From Vibrio tapetis subsp. tapetis (GTDB lineage Bacteria; Pseudomonadota; Gammaproteobacteria; Enterobacterales; Vibrionaceae), in assembly GCF_900233005.1 (NCBI RefSeq), contig NZ_LT960611.1:372001-436000 (forward strand): DNA of 64,000 nucleotides, given 5' to 3'. A program made the position numbers and the translations under genes. The notes beneath the pieces were generated by a model. It had not been told where the DNA came from, did no database searches, and saw only the letters and a list, made by a program, of their open reading frames with translations. Positions within the stretch are counted from its first letter, which is position 1. Every line of letters starts with the position of its first letter. Positions 46,885 through 54,899 of the stretch are shown piece after piece.

Positions 46885-46916
46885 AAACCGCCAACACAAT
46901 TATTGGCGGTTTTTTA
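46885..46916 (+). terminator. Terminator after the secreted two-repeat protein
   Basis: AAACCGCCAA pairs with TTGGCGGTTT around CACAATTA, then T-run. Confidence 0.88.
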
Positions 46917-46922
46917 ACATAT

Positions 46923-46958
46923 AAAGATTAAAAGAAAGATTAAAAGAAAGATTAAAAG
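46923..46958. repeat. Three tandem 12-bp units
   Basis: AAAGATTAAAAG repeated three times in a row, directly before the left REP-like element of the RAYT locus. Confidence 0.85.
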
Positions 46959-46967
46959 GACACACGC
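46958..46967 (+). repeat. Left REP-like motif of the RAYT locus
   Basis: GGACACACGC, the exact reverse complement of GCGTGTGTCC found downstream of the transposase at 48254-48263 and 48354-48363. The following bases (CTTAAGAATGGAAAAAG) repeat those in the 127-bp units. Confidence 0.7.
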
Positions 46968-47091
46968 CTTAAGAATGGAAAAAGCATGAAGTTTAGCGCA
47001 GTCGATAGCATCGCTATTGCATATCAGTTTTACTGAACAAAGAAATGGTTCATTCTTGCTCTTATCGAACGAAGAGTTACAGGGAAACATG

Positions 47092-48048
47092 ATGACCACC
47101 GCACGAAGCCGATTAGTCGACCTAAACACCACCGCTTATTATCATTGTGTTTCTCGCTGTGTACGCCGCTCCTTCTTGTGCGGAGAAGATGAGGTGACAG
47201 GAAAAAGTTATCATCATCGTCGAGACTGGATTGAGCAGAAAATGTATGGGTTGGCTTCAGTATATTGCATTGATATTTGTAGCTACGCGATCATGAGTAA
47301 CCATTATCATCTAGTGGTATATGTTGATAAAGAAGAAGCAGAACGGCTTAGTCTCGACGAGGTGGTCAAACGCTGGGGAATGGCGCACAAATTGCCTGTT
47401 ATTATTACTCGTTGGCTAAAGGGTGCGTTAACCAGTAAAGCGGAGCGAGACTCATGCGAGCTAATTATTGAACAGTGGCGCTCCCGGTTGTTTAACTTAA
47501 GTTGGTTCATGAAAGAACTCAATTATGGTATCGCCTGCCAAGCGAATAAAGAGGATAACTGTACCGGCCATTTTTGGGAAAGCCGATTTAAAAGCCAAGC
47601 GTTATTAGATGAGTCAGCCCTAGCCGCTGCTATGGCGTATGTAGACTTAAACCCCATTCGTGCAGGGATCGCCAAAACGCCTGAAGCATCTGACTTTACC
47701 TCTATCAAACAGCGCTTAAAATCGCTAGAGCAAAATCAACAAACAGCACCAGGGTTAGCCGTGTTTATTGGCGCTTCAAGTCACGAATCGGTGAAAGGTA
47801 TTCCATTTCGCTTAATTGACTACCTTGAACTGGTAGACTGGAGCAGCAGGCAGTATCACAATGATAAAGCCTCAATTGGTCATGATATCCCACCTATTTT
47901 GGAGCGTCTTTCCCTTAACCAAATGCAGTGGCTAAAAGCATGCTCTACGCTTGAACGTAAACGAGCCTGTTATGTCGGTCGGAGTAGTAATATGCAGATC
48001 CTTCAAAGTAGCCACACGAGAATCAATGGATTTCGTTTAGACCGATAA
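47092..48048 (+). CDS. REP-associated tyrosine transposase (RAYT, TnpA_REP)
   Basis: 318 residues of the Y1/IS200-like HUH family that is domesticated as RAYT. The HUH pair is in SNHYHLVVYV; the catalytic Tyr is likely in FMKELNYGIACQAN; YHCVSRCVRRSFLCG is the usual N-terminus. HFWESRFKSQALL and MAYVDLNPIRAGI are diagnostic RAYT motifs. ATG 47092 follows AGGG by 7 bases; ATG 47089 is adjacent. It sits between inverted REP-like repeats that it probably processes. It appears full length and intact. Confidence 0.9.
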   Translation: MTTARSRLVDLNTTAYYHCVSRCVRRSFLCGEDEVTGKSYHHRRDWIEQKMYGLASVYCIDICSYAIMSNHYHLVVYVDKEEAERLSLDEVVKRWGMAHKLPVIITRWLKGALTSKAERDSCELIIEQWRSRLFNLSWFMKELNYGIACQANKEDNCTGHFWESRFKSQALLDESALAAAMAYVDLNPIRAGIAKTPEASDFTSIKQRLKSLEQNQQTAPGLAVFIGASSHESVKGIPFRLIDYLELVDWSSRQYHNDKASIGHDIPPILERLSLNQMQWLKACSTLERKRACYVGRSSNMQILQSSHTRINGFRLDR

Positions 48049-48135
48049 ACATTACACCAACATAACGTCCTACCTGTAATCCCTGAACTTCCGATATTAA
48101 TGCCCTCATTTTTAACTGTCTTTTTGCACTGATCT

Positions 48136-48222
48136 AAATATTTAGCGCAGTGGACAATTGAGCAAGAGCTTTCATGTAAGACGGACACCTGGCATCTAAT
48201 GTATTTTTAAAGCGCCTGTCCC
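48136..48222. repeat. REP-like element, copy A
   Basis: AAATATTTAGCGCAGTGGAC to CATCTAATGTATTTTTAAAG, ending GCGCCTGTCC. It contains GGACAC on the left and CTGTCC on the right, the inverted REP ends. About 75% similar to copy B. Confidence 0.75.
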
Positions 48223-48246
48223 AATAACCGCACAATAACCGCTCCT

Positions 48247-48275
48247 TTTTAAAGCGTGTGTCCTGCCAATATGTG
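48247..48275. repeat. REP-like half element
   Basis: 29 bases, TTTTAAAGCGTGTGTCCTGC followed by CAATATGT, repeated exactly 100 bases downstream at the end of copy B. Confidence 0.8.
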
Positions 48276-48277
48276 CG

Positions 48278-48375
48278 AAATATTTAGCACAGTGAACAAT
48301 TGAGAAAGAGCTTTTACGTAAAATATACTTCAGGCATCTAATGTATTTTTAAAGCGTGTGTCCTGCCAATATGTT
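48278..48375. repeat. REP-like element, copy B
   Basis: AAATATTTAGCACAGTGAAC to AAAGCGTGTGTCCTGCCAAT. Its right end, GCGTGTGTCC, is inverted relative to the motif left of the transposase. Confidence 0.75.
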
Positions 48376-48476
48376 TGAGTTTGGACGAAGCGGTAATTAA
48401 ACACTACGCTATGGATATTGGGCGAAATGAGTGGGTAGGGGTTGATGAACAATGGTGTCTTTAAGGTGAATGAGAG

Positions 48477-48908
48477 GTGTCTGATGAAGACGCATTAGCC
48501 CTGTGTCAGGCTATTAACGGCGCTTTTTCTGAGTATGAGGACTTTACGGGAGAACCTTATTTGCGCTTTGAGTCTCATGAGCGATTTATTCAAACCTTAT
48601 CTGATAATAATAACCATTTTTTAGTTGTTAAGCGCGAAGGGCGATTCATCGCGGGTGTTTGCTATCGTACGCCTTCTATTACATCGGACACGCTCTATTT
48701 CGGTATGCTCTGGGTCGCGCCGGAAGAGCGGAGCCAAGGCCACGCTCGGTATCTTATTGGTTTGATAGAAGAGGAAGCCAAGCAACAACATAAAAAGGGT
48801 TTGCTGATCAAACTTTTCAAAATACCTAAACTCATTGAGTATTATCAGGCATTGGGGTTCGACTTCATTGATGGTAATACTGCAGGATCAATGGTGAAAT
48901 ATTTTTAG
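48477..48908 (+). CDS. GNAT-family acetyltransferase
   Basis: 143 residues. Acetyl-CoA motif LWVAPEERSQGHARYLIGLI (Q/R-x-x-G-x-A variant) and C-terminal EYYQALGFDFIDGN. The start must be GTG 48477, since a TGA lies two codons before; the ribosome site is weak, so the gene could be N-terminally trimmed by the repeat region. Substrate unknown. Confidence 0.72.
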   Translation: MSDEDALALCQAINGAFSEYEDFTGEPYLRFESHERFIQTLSDNNNHFLVVKREGRFIAGVCYRTPSITSDTLYFGMLWVAPEERSQGHARYLIGLIEEEAKQQHKKGLLIKLFKIPKLIEYYQALGFDFIDGNTAGSMVKYF

Positions 48909-48955
48909 TACTTGTTGCCATTATGGGGTCACTTACGGCTTCTCTTACCTCACCT

Positions 48956-49750
48956 TTATGACCTTGATATAAAGGGGATGGATGGGTTTTTCATGAAATT
49001 GAGTGGGGTTTGCCCAGTTTGTTTCTTAAAGTAAGCGATAAAGGCACTGTCAGAGGAAAACTCCAACCAATCTGATACCGCATTTACTGGCATGTCTTTC
49101 GAAAGCAATTCGACGGATTTTAATAAACGCCATTGCTGCCTCCAATCTTGATATGACATTCCGGTTTCTGTTTTGAATAGCCTTGTGACAGTTTTCGTGC
49201 TCGCGCCAACCGAATCCGCAAGATCAGTGAGCGGTGGAGCCAAGAAAGAGTTTTGCATAACCTGCTGGCGGAACTTCTTCAATTTTCGGTCAAATGGCAA
49301 AGGGAGCTGAAAGGACTGACGTTTGGCGCAATAAAACTCCTCCCAGAAGAGTTGGGTGGTATTTTTCATTTCTTCTTCCGGTTTATTCCACTCCCATAGA
49401 GCCATTCTATCGATAAGCACTTGTAACAAGGCATCAACTTCAACGATGGTGATTTCATCTGGACCACGGAAAGCGAAACAATCGAAATACAATGAACGGT
49501 AAGCCACCACATTGGTCATTGTGGCGCGATGTAGAGTATTAGGTGGAATCCAAACAGCTTTGGTAGGCGGTAAGATGCAAATTGAATCCTTTAAGGCAAA
49601 GCTCATACACCCTTGAGAAGCGTAAAGCAGTTGACCTTTTGTGTGCTGATGCATTCCTGAGTCGTGCTTGCCTATGTTTGCAGCAATCCCTACAACCAGA
49701 GCGCTTATATCATCGGCATTAAATTGGGTATTTTCATCAATAATGGCCAT
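48956..49750 (-). CDS. AraC-family transcriptional regulator
   Basis: 264 residues. N-terminal cupin-like domain (HQHTKGQLLYASQGCMSF); C-terminal double HTH (LADSVGASTKTVTRLFKTET; VSDWLEFSSDSAFIAYFKK). It resembles the NimR group, which regulates a divergent MFS exporter; an MFS gene starts 100 bases away on the other strand, so that is the likely target. Confidence 0.85.
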   Translation of the reverse strand: MAIIDENTQFNADDISALVVGIAANIGKHDSGMHQHTKGQLLYASQGCMSFALKDSICILPPTKAVWIPPNTLHRATMTNVVAYRSLYFDCFAFRGPDEITIVEVDALLQVLIDRMALWEWNKPEEEMKNTTQLFWEEFYCAKRQSFQLPLPFDRKLKKFRQQVMQNSFLAPPLTDLADSVGASTKTVTRLFKTETGMSYQDWRQQWRLLKSVELLSKDMPVNAVSDWLEFSSDSAFIAYFKKQTGQTPLNFMKNPSIPFISRS

Positions 49751-49851
49751 TTGTCTCTATCTTGATGTTTTTGGTTTTAATGTTGTTAATAGGAAATGAT
49801 AGCCTCATCTATACTGCTCGCCAAGTTATTTTAGAGTAGTGAGAACTTACG

Positions 49852-50979
49852 GTGAATAGAAAACCTTCTTTATGGCTTATGGTTGTGATGCTGATGTTTC
49901 CACAAGTGGTGGAGACCATATACAGCCCAGCACTAAGTTCGATTAGCGCGGCGTTCGCTGTAAGTTATGCGCAAGCCGCTCAAACGTTATCAGTGTATTT
50001 TTCTGCATTTGCCGTTGGGGTGGTTGTTTGTGGCGTCTTGGCGGATAAGTGGGGAAGAAGACCCACGATGCTCATTGGCCTGTTTATTTATGGCGTTGCT
50101 GCATTGATTGCCATGCAAGCTGAGAGCTTTACCACGGTTATGATTGCCCGAGCGCTAAGTGCATTTGGGATTGCTGTTGGATCGGTGGTCACTCAGACTA
50201 TGCTCCGAGATGTTTTTAGCGGTGAAGAGCTAGGAAAAGTGTTCAGTGCGATGGGGATGGGCATTGCTATAAGTCCAGTGATTGGGATGTTGCTAGGTGG
50301 GCACTTGTCGTTAGTGGGGGGATACCGAGCTGTGTTTTTGGCCTTATTTGTTATGGCTTTGGTATTGCTTTTATATAATTTGGTCAGCTTGCCTGAAACG
50401 CAAAAACAAAAACAACCGTTACAGCTGAGAAGTTTGAGCCTTCGTTTAATCAAAGACTCGCAGGTGTTAGGTTCGGCGTTGTTGGTTGCTTTTTATAACG
50501 TTGCTCTTTTTTCGTATTATCAATTGGGGGCGTTTATTTTTTCGGAGCTTAATTATGGGCCAGAGCAATTTGGTTACAGCGGCATTGTATTGGGTTTTGG
50601 CACGCTCCTTGGCAGCTATTTCAATAGGCTGCTATTAGGCAAAAAAGTGTCGCAACGGGTTCTGTTGTGGGTATCAGCAATGTTATTAATGCTCGGCTCG
50701 GTTGGAGTGTATGTACTGTTGGGATCTGTCTGGTTTATAGCGGCTATGCTATTTGTGGTCATGTCGTTTGGCATTGCAATTCCAACGGTTTTGAGTGTGG
50801 CTTTGATCGATTACAAACAGCAAGCGGGTAGTGCTGGTGCGTTGTTTGGTTTGCTTTATTATTTACTGATTGGAGGCGGTTTAGCTGTCGCTGGTTTAGT
50901 TCAGAATCTAGGCATTGTACTCTTAGGTTGCAGTGTAGTGGTTGTTTTAGTCACATTTACACGCAAGTACCAATCGTAA
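49852..50979 (+). CDS. MFS transporter, Bcr/CflA-type drug efflux
   Basis: 375 residues, about twelve hydrophobic segments. The MFS motif A is GVLADKWGRRPTMLIG between segments 2 and 3; RALSAFGIAVGSVVTQTMLRD matches the Bcr/CflA motif. It would export small drugs by proton antiport. GTG start at 49852. Divergent from the AraC regulator. Confidence 0.85.
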   Translation: MNRKPSLWLMVVMLMFPQVVETIYSPALSSISAAFAVSYAQAAQTLSVYFSAFAVGVVVCGVLADKWGRRPTMLIGLFIYGVAALIAMQAESFTTVMIARALSAFGIAVGSVVTQTMLRDVFSGEELGKVFSAMGMGIAISPVIGMLLGGHLSLVGGYRAVFLALFVMALVLLLYNLVSLPETQKQKQPLQLRSLSLRLIKDSQVLGSALLVAFYNVALFSYYQLGAFIFSELNYGPEQFGYSGIVLGFGTLLGSYFNRLLLGKKVSQRVLLWVSAMLLMLGSVGVYVLLGSVWFIAAMLFVVMSFGIAIPTVLSVALIDYKQQAGSAGALFGLLYYLLIGGGLAVAGLVQNLGIVLLGCSVVVVLVTFTRKYQS

Positions 50980-51013
50980 TCGGCCATCGAGTGTTTTAGG
51001 CAAGTGTCGAATC

Positions 51014-51046
51014 AAACAATATCCCCACTTTCGGGGGATATTGTTT
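51014..51046. terminator. Hairpin between the MFS gene and gbpA
   Basis: AAACAATATCCCC and GGGGATATTGTTT pair around ACTTTCG, with short A and T flanks; both genes converge here. Confidence 0.7.
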
Positions 51047-51110
51047 GGATTTAGGTCAGCCCACATCCTCTTAAACTTATAAGAGATGTATGGCTGAATC
51101 CCAACTAGAG

Positions 51111-52574
51111 CTAGTTGGTTTTGTCCCAAGCGGAGGACCAATGAGAGCCCGTTGCCGGTTCAAATTGGGTTGCACTTTCAGACCACTGAACGCAATAACC
51201 AGAATATGGGAACACTTTACATTGATAGATGTGACCGTCACTGGCAAGCACCTTGGTTCCTTCGGTATAAGTTTCTAGACCGTTAGGGAACACGAAATCG
51301 TACTCACCATCTGGCGGTGTTTGGTCTTCTTTCAGGTGGAAATCTTGAGTGTTCTGATCTAGTACATTGCCGTCGGTATCCTTAGTGACGATAACCAACA
51401 TATGATGACCCGGTTTTGAATCGGTCAAAGTGAGTTGAACATTCTTAGCTTCGCCATCAGCCATCTTGGATACATGTGAAGCAAGTGGCACTCGGTGGTG
51501 GTTAAACACCGTGAGTTCAGCTTGAAGTTCTCCCTCCGCAGTCAAAGTTAAATCTAATTGCGTTGGTTGCTCTCCGATCATGTATTTAGGTTCTAGTCCT
51601 GTGACCGAAAAGCTATGATCCGGCGTTGGGGTATCAATGTGATAGCCAATTTCTACACGAGTTAACCCTGAGCCCTTTTTGAGATAAATTGGGTTAACGC
51701 CATAGGTTGGATCAAAGCCGTTATCGGAATTGATTTGTCCCGCTTGCATCAGGGTTTGTTGCTGGTTTATCTTGGTGGCAAGCCCATGAGACCAGTTATT
51801 TGGCTCTCTTTGTTCTGCTGTTTCGATCTTAAATTCGGTTCGGTACGCAGGGTTTTCACCTGATTGGTCGAAGACCCGTGTATAGACGGAATCCCCAACG
51901 TTGAGTGGCATACTTGGATTGATTTGCCCCCCTTGTTGCCAATCAGGGATCACAGGTTGATCGCCATCGAATTGAACGTCAATAACGTTGTAAAAAGACG
52001 CGGCGGTATCGCCTACATCCCATACGGCTAAGATTACCTGGTAGCCTTCACGAGCGGGCACTTGGCATTGATGGCTGACCAATTTAGGTGGTTGAACCAT
52101 ATTGCCTTCGACCACGCAAAATGGGTTTAAATCAAAAGAGTCACGAGCTAACGGTTGATTGGGATTCCAGTTTGGCTTGGTAATGTAGTATTTCCAATCC
52201 TTGGTGACGTGGTTAGCGGTAAACGTCCATTCGAAGTTTTGCGTGCCAGATTGAATTGGACGTTTCACCCAGCGACTTGCGGTTTGTTCATCGAGAGCTG
52301 CTGCCAATGAAGATTGCGCACTGGCGATTTTACCATCTGCAGGGCCCGTGGTAGGGAACCCATCAGGACCTTCAACACTTTGGGGTTCATATTGAATCGA
52401 CCCACAATGGGTGTTTTTTTGTTGGGTATCACTGGCTGGGAATTTACACAGCGCAACACGGCTTTCTGCAACACCCCCTTGGTAGGATGAGACGTAACCG
52501 TGGCCAAAACTTGTGCTACTGACACCAAGGAGTGCCAATGCAATGATGGATTTACGAGGGAGTTGATTCATCAT
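51111..52574 (-). CDS. gbpA: N-acetylglucosamine-binding protein GbpA (AA10 lytic polysaccharide monooxygenase)
   Basis: 487-residue secreted chitin and mucin adhesin. The signal peptide ends SFG, leaving His as the first mature residue (HGYVSSY), one half of the copper histidine brace; the second His is in [12 protein letters not shown]. The AA10 domain spans to about residue 205, two middle domains bind the bacterial surface, and the C-terminal chitin-binding module starts near [18 protein letters not shown]. Sequence is close to V. cholerae GbpA. It is preceded by a c-di-GMP riboswitch. It would be secreted by the T2SS. Confidence 0.95.
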   Translation of the reverse strand: MMNQLPRKSIIALALLGVSSTSFGHGYVSSYQGGVAESRVALCKFPASDTQQKNTHCGSIQYEPQSVEGPDGFPTTGPADGKIASAQSSLAAALDEQTASRWVKRPIQSGTQNFEWTFTANHVTKDWKYYITKPNWNPNQPLARDSFDLNPFCVVEGNMVQPPKLVSHQCQVPAREGYQVILAVWDVGDTAASFYNVIDVQFDGDQPVIPDWQQGGQINPSMPLNVGDSVYTRVFDQSGENPAYRTEFKIETAEQREPNNWSHGLATKINQQQTLMQAGQINSDNGFDPTYGVNPIYLKKGSGLTRVEIGYHIDTPTPDHSFSVTGLEPKYMIGEQPTQLDLTLTAEGELQAELTVFNHHRVPLASHVSKMADGEAKNVQLTLTDSKPGHHMLVIVTKDTDGNVLDQNTQDFHLKEDQTPPDGEYDFVFPNGLETYTEGTKVLASDGHIYQCKVFPYSGYCVQWSESATQFEPATGSHWSSAWDKTN

Positions 52575-52627
52575 TTGTCTTTATTCCTTTTATTTGACAA
52601 AAAAGATGACACCCCGGCACGCTAAAC

Positions 52628-52646
52628 ACTTAATCGTATTAAGTGG
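52628..52646 (-). other. Hairpin after the riboswitch aptamer (expression platform?)
   Basis: CACTTAAT and ATTAAGTG pair around a 3-base loop, overlapping the 3' end of the aptamer. No T-run follows, so control may act on translation or decay rather than termination. Confidence 0.5.
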
Positions 52647-52737
52647 CGGCCCCGCTATCATAGATACGTGAATATCGACAGACCGGAAGCTTTGCGTCCT
52701 ATTCTTTCAAATAGTTTGCCAGAAGTGCTGTTGAGCC
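52644..52737 (-). ncRNA. c-di-GMP-I (GEMM) riboswitch
   Basis: The minus strand has the core GGCAAACTATTTGAAAGAAT followed by AGGACGCAAAGCTTCCGG. It matches the class I consensus: the purine-rich AAAC, GAAA tetraloop, and GGACGCAAAGCC ligand-binding segment. The 3' strand has AGCGGGGC near 52650-52656, the tetraloop receptor region, and TGGC/GCCA closes the base. V. cholerae gbpA is controlled by such a riboswitch (Vc1). It lies about 70 bases upstream of the gbpA start. Confidence 0.92.
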
Positions 52738-52972
52738 ATTGAAATGTAATCAATGAAAACAGCTTGCGCGATAGGCTCGGATAAAATCTGGAATGCTTCT
52801 CTCGATTTTCAGTTAGAGAATGTTGTTTTGTTTACTGAAGAGCCAAAACTGGAAAATAAAATGAGAAGATCTTCATTGGAATGGAGAGTTGTCAATGTGC
52901 TTCAATAGGGCTGTTTATCGGATTTTGTCCAATATAAAGCACCCGCTTTGAAGCGGGTGCGCAAGTTAGTGT
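52738..52972. other. Intergenic region upstream of the gbpA riboswitch
   Basis: About 235 bases with the gbpA promoter. The stretch at 52940-52968 (AAAGCACCCGCTTTGAAGCG followed by GGTGC) forms a hairpin that can terminate the ACT-domain gene. Confidence 0.45.
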
Positions 52973-53485
52973 TTAGGCCTCGATAATCACTCTTGTATCT
53001 TCACTGAGTGACTCTAACTCATCGGTGATGTCTTTGATGCCTGTTTGGGCTGGTAAACGCAGCGCAATGGTTGAGCTGAATAAACTGGAGCTCACACCGC
53101 CGCCGCCTGCGATAAAGACCCGATGGCAATCCATATCAAGAATGTTGACACCTTGCCCGTCTAATACGTGGGTAATTTCGTTAACGATACCTGCTCGATC
53201 GTTAGCATCGACACGCAAGTGGTAAATACTGTCTTTATCGTGCTCAGAGCTGTCGGCTTCTGCAAACTGAACCATTAAAGCTGGATTACTGCTGAAAGCA
53301 TCTTTAACCAATTGCTCATTTTCTTGTGGAAGTTCAATTTTAATTACTGCTGCAACTTGGTGTTCGATGAAGTTCACTTTACTGATCAACCATTTTCCTT
53401 CGTTCTCATGCGTAACTGCTGCGAGTTGCTTGATGGTGGAAGGGGACGCTTTACCGACAAAATTTACAATAAATGTGGTGTTCAT
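52973..53485 (-). CDS. GcvR-like protein with two ACT domains
   Basis: 170 residues. An N-terminal ACT half (FIVNFVGKASPSTIKQLAAV) and a clear C-terminal ACT domain (YHLRVDANDRAGIVNEITHV). It resembles GcvR, which represses the glycine-cleavage activator GcvA, but the core Vibrio gcvR is elsewhere beside bcp, so this is likely a paralogue sensing an amino acid. A stretch of four Gly (AGGGGVSS) is a loop. Confidence 0.8.
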   Translation of the reverse strand: MNTTFIVNFVGKASPSTIKQLAAVTHENEGKWLISKVNFIEHQVAAVIKIELPQENEQLVKDAFSSNPALMVQFAEADSSEHDKDSIYHLRVDANDRAGIVNEITHVLDGQGVNILDMDCHRVFIAGGGGVSSSLFSSTIALRLPAQTGIKDITDELESLSEDTRVIIEA

Positions 53486-53652
53486 AGGGATTCCCTCCTA
53501 CTAGGAAACAGTTGTGGCACGTCATGCCTACTTAAGTAGATGATTTTATGTAATAACGACACTAACAACAGTGTAGAAGTTGCAGGGAAAGAATGTTTGA
53601 CAGGAGTCTATTTTTTGCAATATACCGGTTTTCTACTTCAAAGAACTGGGGA

Positions 53653-53775
53653 GAAGTACTAAAAACTAAGTACGGAGTAATAGGTTTGAAAAGCAAAAAG
53701 CGAAGCAATAAGTTCAAATAAGAACCTAACACCTCGCCCCTGATCTAAATCTTCGCTTTTAGTACTTCGCTTTTA
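53653..53775. repeat. Imperfect inverted repeat of the 'actaaaagcgaag' group
   Basis: Left arm GAAGTACTAAAA (about 53653), right arm TTTTAGTACTTC (about 53757), with further AAAGCGAAG/CTTCGCTTT units inside. It lies in the 300-base gap between the ACT gene and the DUF3943 gene, and could act as a 3'-end hairpin for the latter. Related units occur at 43581 and 58050. Confidence 0.55.
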
Positions 53776-53784
53776 GCCCTTCAC

Positions 53785-54681
53785 CTAAAACGTAATCGTT
53801 AAGTCTAGGCCATAGAACTGACGATCATAAACCTGATAAGGGTTGATGATTTTGTCTGCTTCAGTTTGGTACCCAGTCCACGGTTGTGAGCGGAAGTTTA
53901 GATTGGCATCGCCACCCCATGCATCTGTTACCCAATAGTGGATATGTCCAACTGGATTTAAGAAAAACAACGACACATCGCCCATGGTCTCAGAGCCCAT
54001 GACTTCGCCGCCGTTAGCAATGATGTTTTGTTCGCCGGTAAACATCATTTCACCCACTACAGCACCGAAAAACGGCGTTATAAACAAATCTTGCCAAGAA
54101 GGGATCTCTGCAAATGACTCTACGCCGAAGTCCCAAAACACGGCAGACATGGTAAATGAGTACAAAAATGATTCAAATTCATTAAAGCCAGCGTGGCGCC
54201 CTGCGGTGTAGTAAACACCACCAAAATATGGGTGCATGATGTAGTTAAGAATATGTTCATCGCGATCCCAAACCGGGCCTGCGGAGACATTATCTTTCCA
54301 TTTTTTGCCTAGGTTAGAGAGGTCGCGATCTTCTGCATCCCACTTTGTGATGCTTTCAGGCAAAACCGTCATAATGCCTACAGTTGCAATACTGAGACCC
54401 AAGATTGTGTATGTTTGTTCTCTTAGGTATTCCCAATCTTTCTCTTCAAGGGCATACAAGTGCGGAGGTTGTACCGATGAGGCTTCGATCTTCTCTTTTT
54501 TGTGATCTTCATAGCTAAGCGAAACTGGAATCGAGTCAATACCGGAAATAAGGCTATAGTTTTTCGCCTCGTAGCCGATAGTATGGCTAGAGAAATCATC
54601 ATTAAAATCAAAGTTTAAATTGGCTGCGTGTGCAGATGTGGAACACGCCAACAAAATCGCAGTCAAAGGTTTTAAGTGCAC
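53785..54681 (-). CDS. DUF3943 exported protein
   Basis: 298 residues from GTG 54681, with GGAG 6 bases upstream; a TTG at 54693 overlaps that ribosome site. Signal peptide ends SAHAA. Characteristic runs are VWDRDEHILNYIMHPYFGG, YYTAGRHAGFNEFESFLYS and PSWQDLFITPFFGAVVGE, which I associate with DUF3943. The terminal Phe and the aromatic C-terminal strand (YGLDLTITF) suggest outer-membrane insertion. Function unknown. Confidence 0.72.
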   Translation of the reverse strand: MHLKPLTAILLACSTSAHAANLNFDFNDDFSSHTIGYEAKNYSLISGIDSIPVSLSYEDHKKEKIEASSVQPPHLYALEEKDWEYLREQTYTILGLSIATVGIMTVLPESITKWDAEDRDLSNLGKKWKDNVSAGPVWDRDEHILNYIMHPYFGGVYYTAGRHAGFNEFESFLYSFTMSAVFWDFGVESFAEIPSWQDLFITPFFGAVVGEMMFTGEQNIIANGGEVMGSETMGDVSLFFLNPVGHIHYWVTDAWGGDANLNFRSQPWTGYQTEADKIINPYQVYDRQFYGLDLTITF

Positions 54682-54899
54682 AAACGGCTCCAATCAAAAA
54701 ACAAGCTATGTAAGATAGATATTATTCGCTTAACAAATCATAGATGCAAATGATTTATGGGTTAATGTCTTGTAAATTGGTTAGAATCGTAATGAGAAAA
54801 TTCAATTAGTACGAGTTTTAACCAGTTGAATTATGGGTTTAATATTGAATCAATTCATGTGATCGGTTGCATTTCATGAATGATTAAAAGGTTACAATA

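Larger units (their letters stand above)
48049..48476. other. REP-like repeat region downstream of the RAYT gene
   Basis: About 430 bases filled with degenerate repeats (next entries), then a possible gene remnant at 48364-48464 (frame ending DIGRNEWVGVDEQWCL and a stop). Confidence 0.6.
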
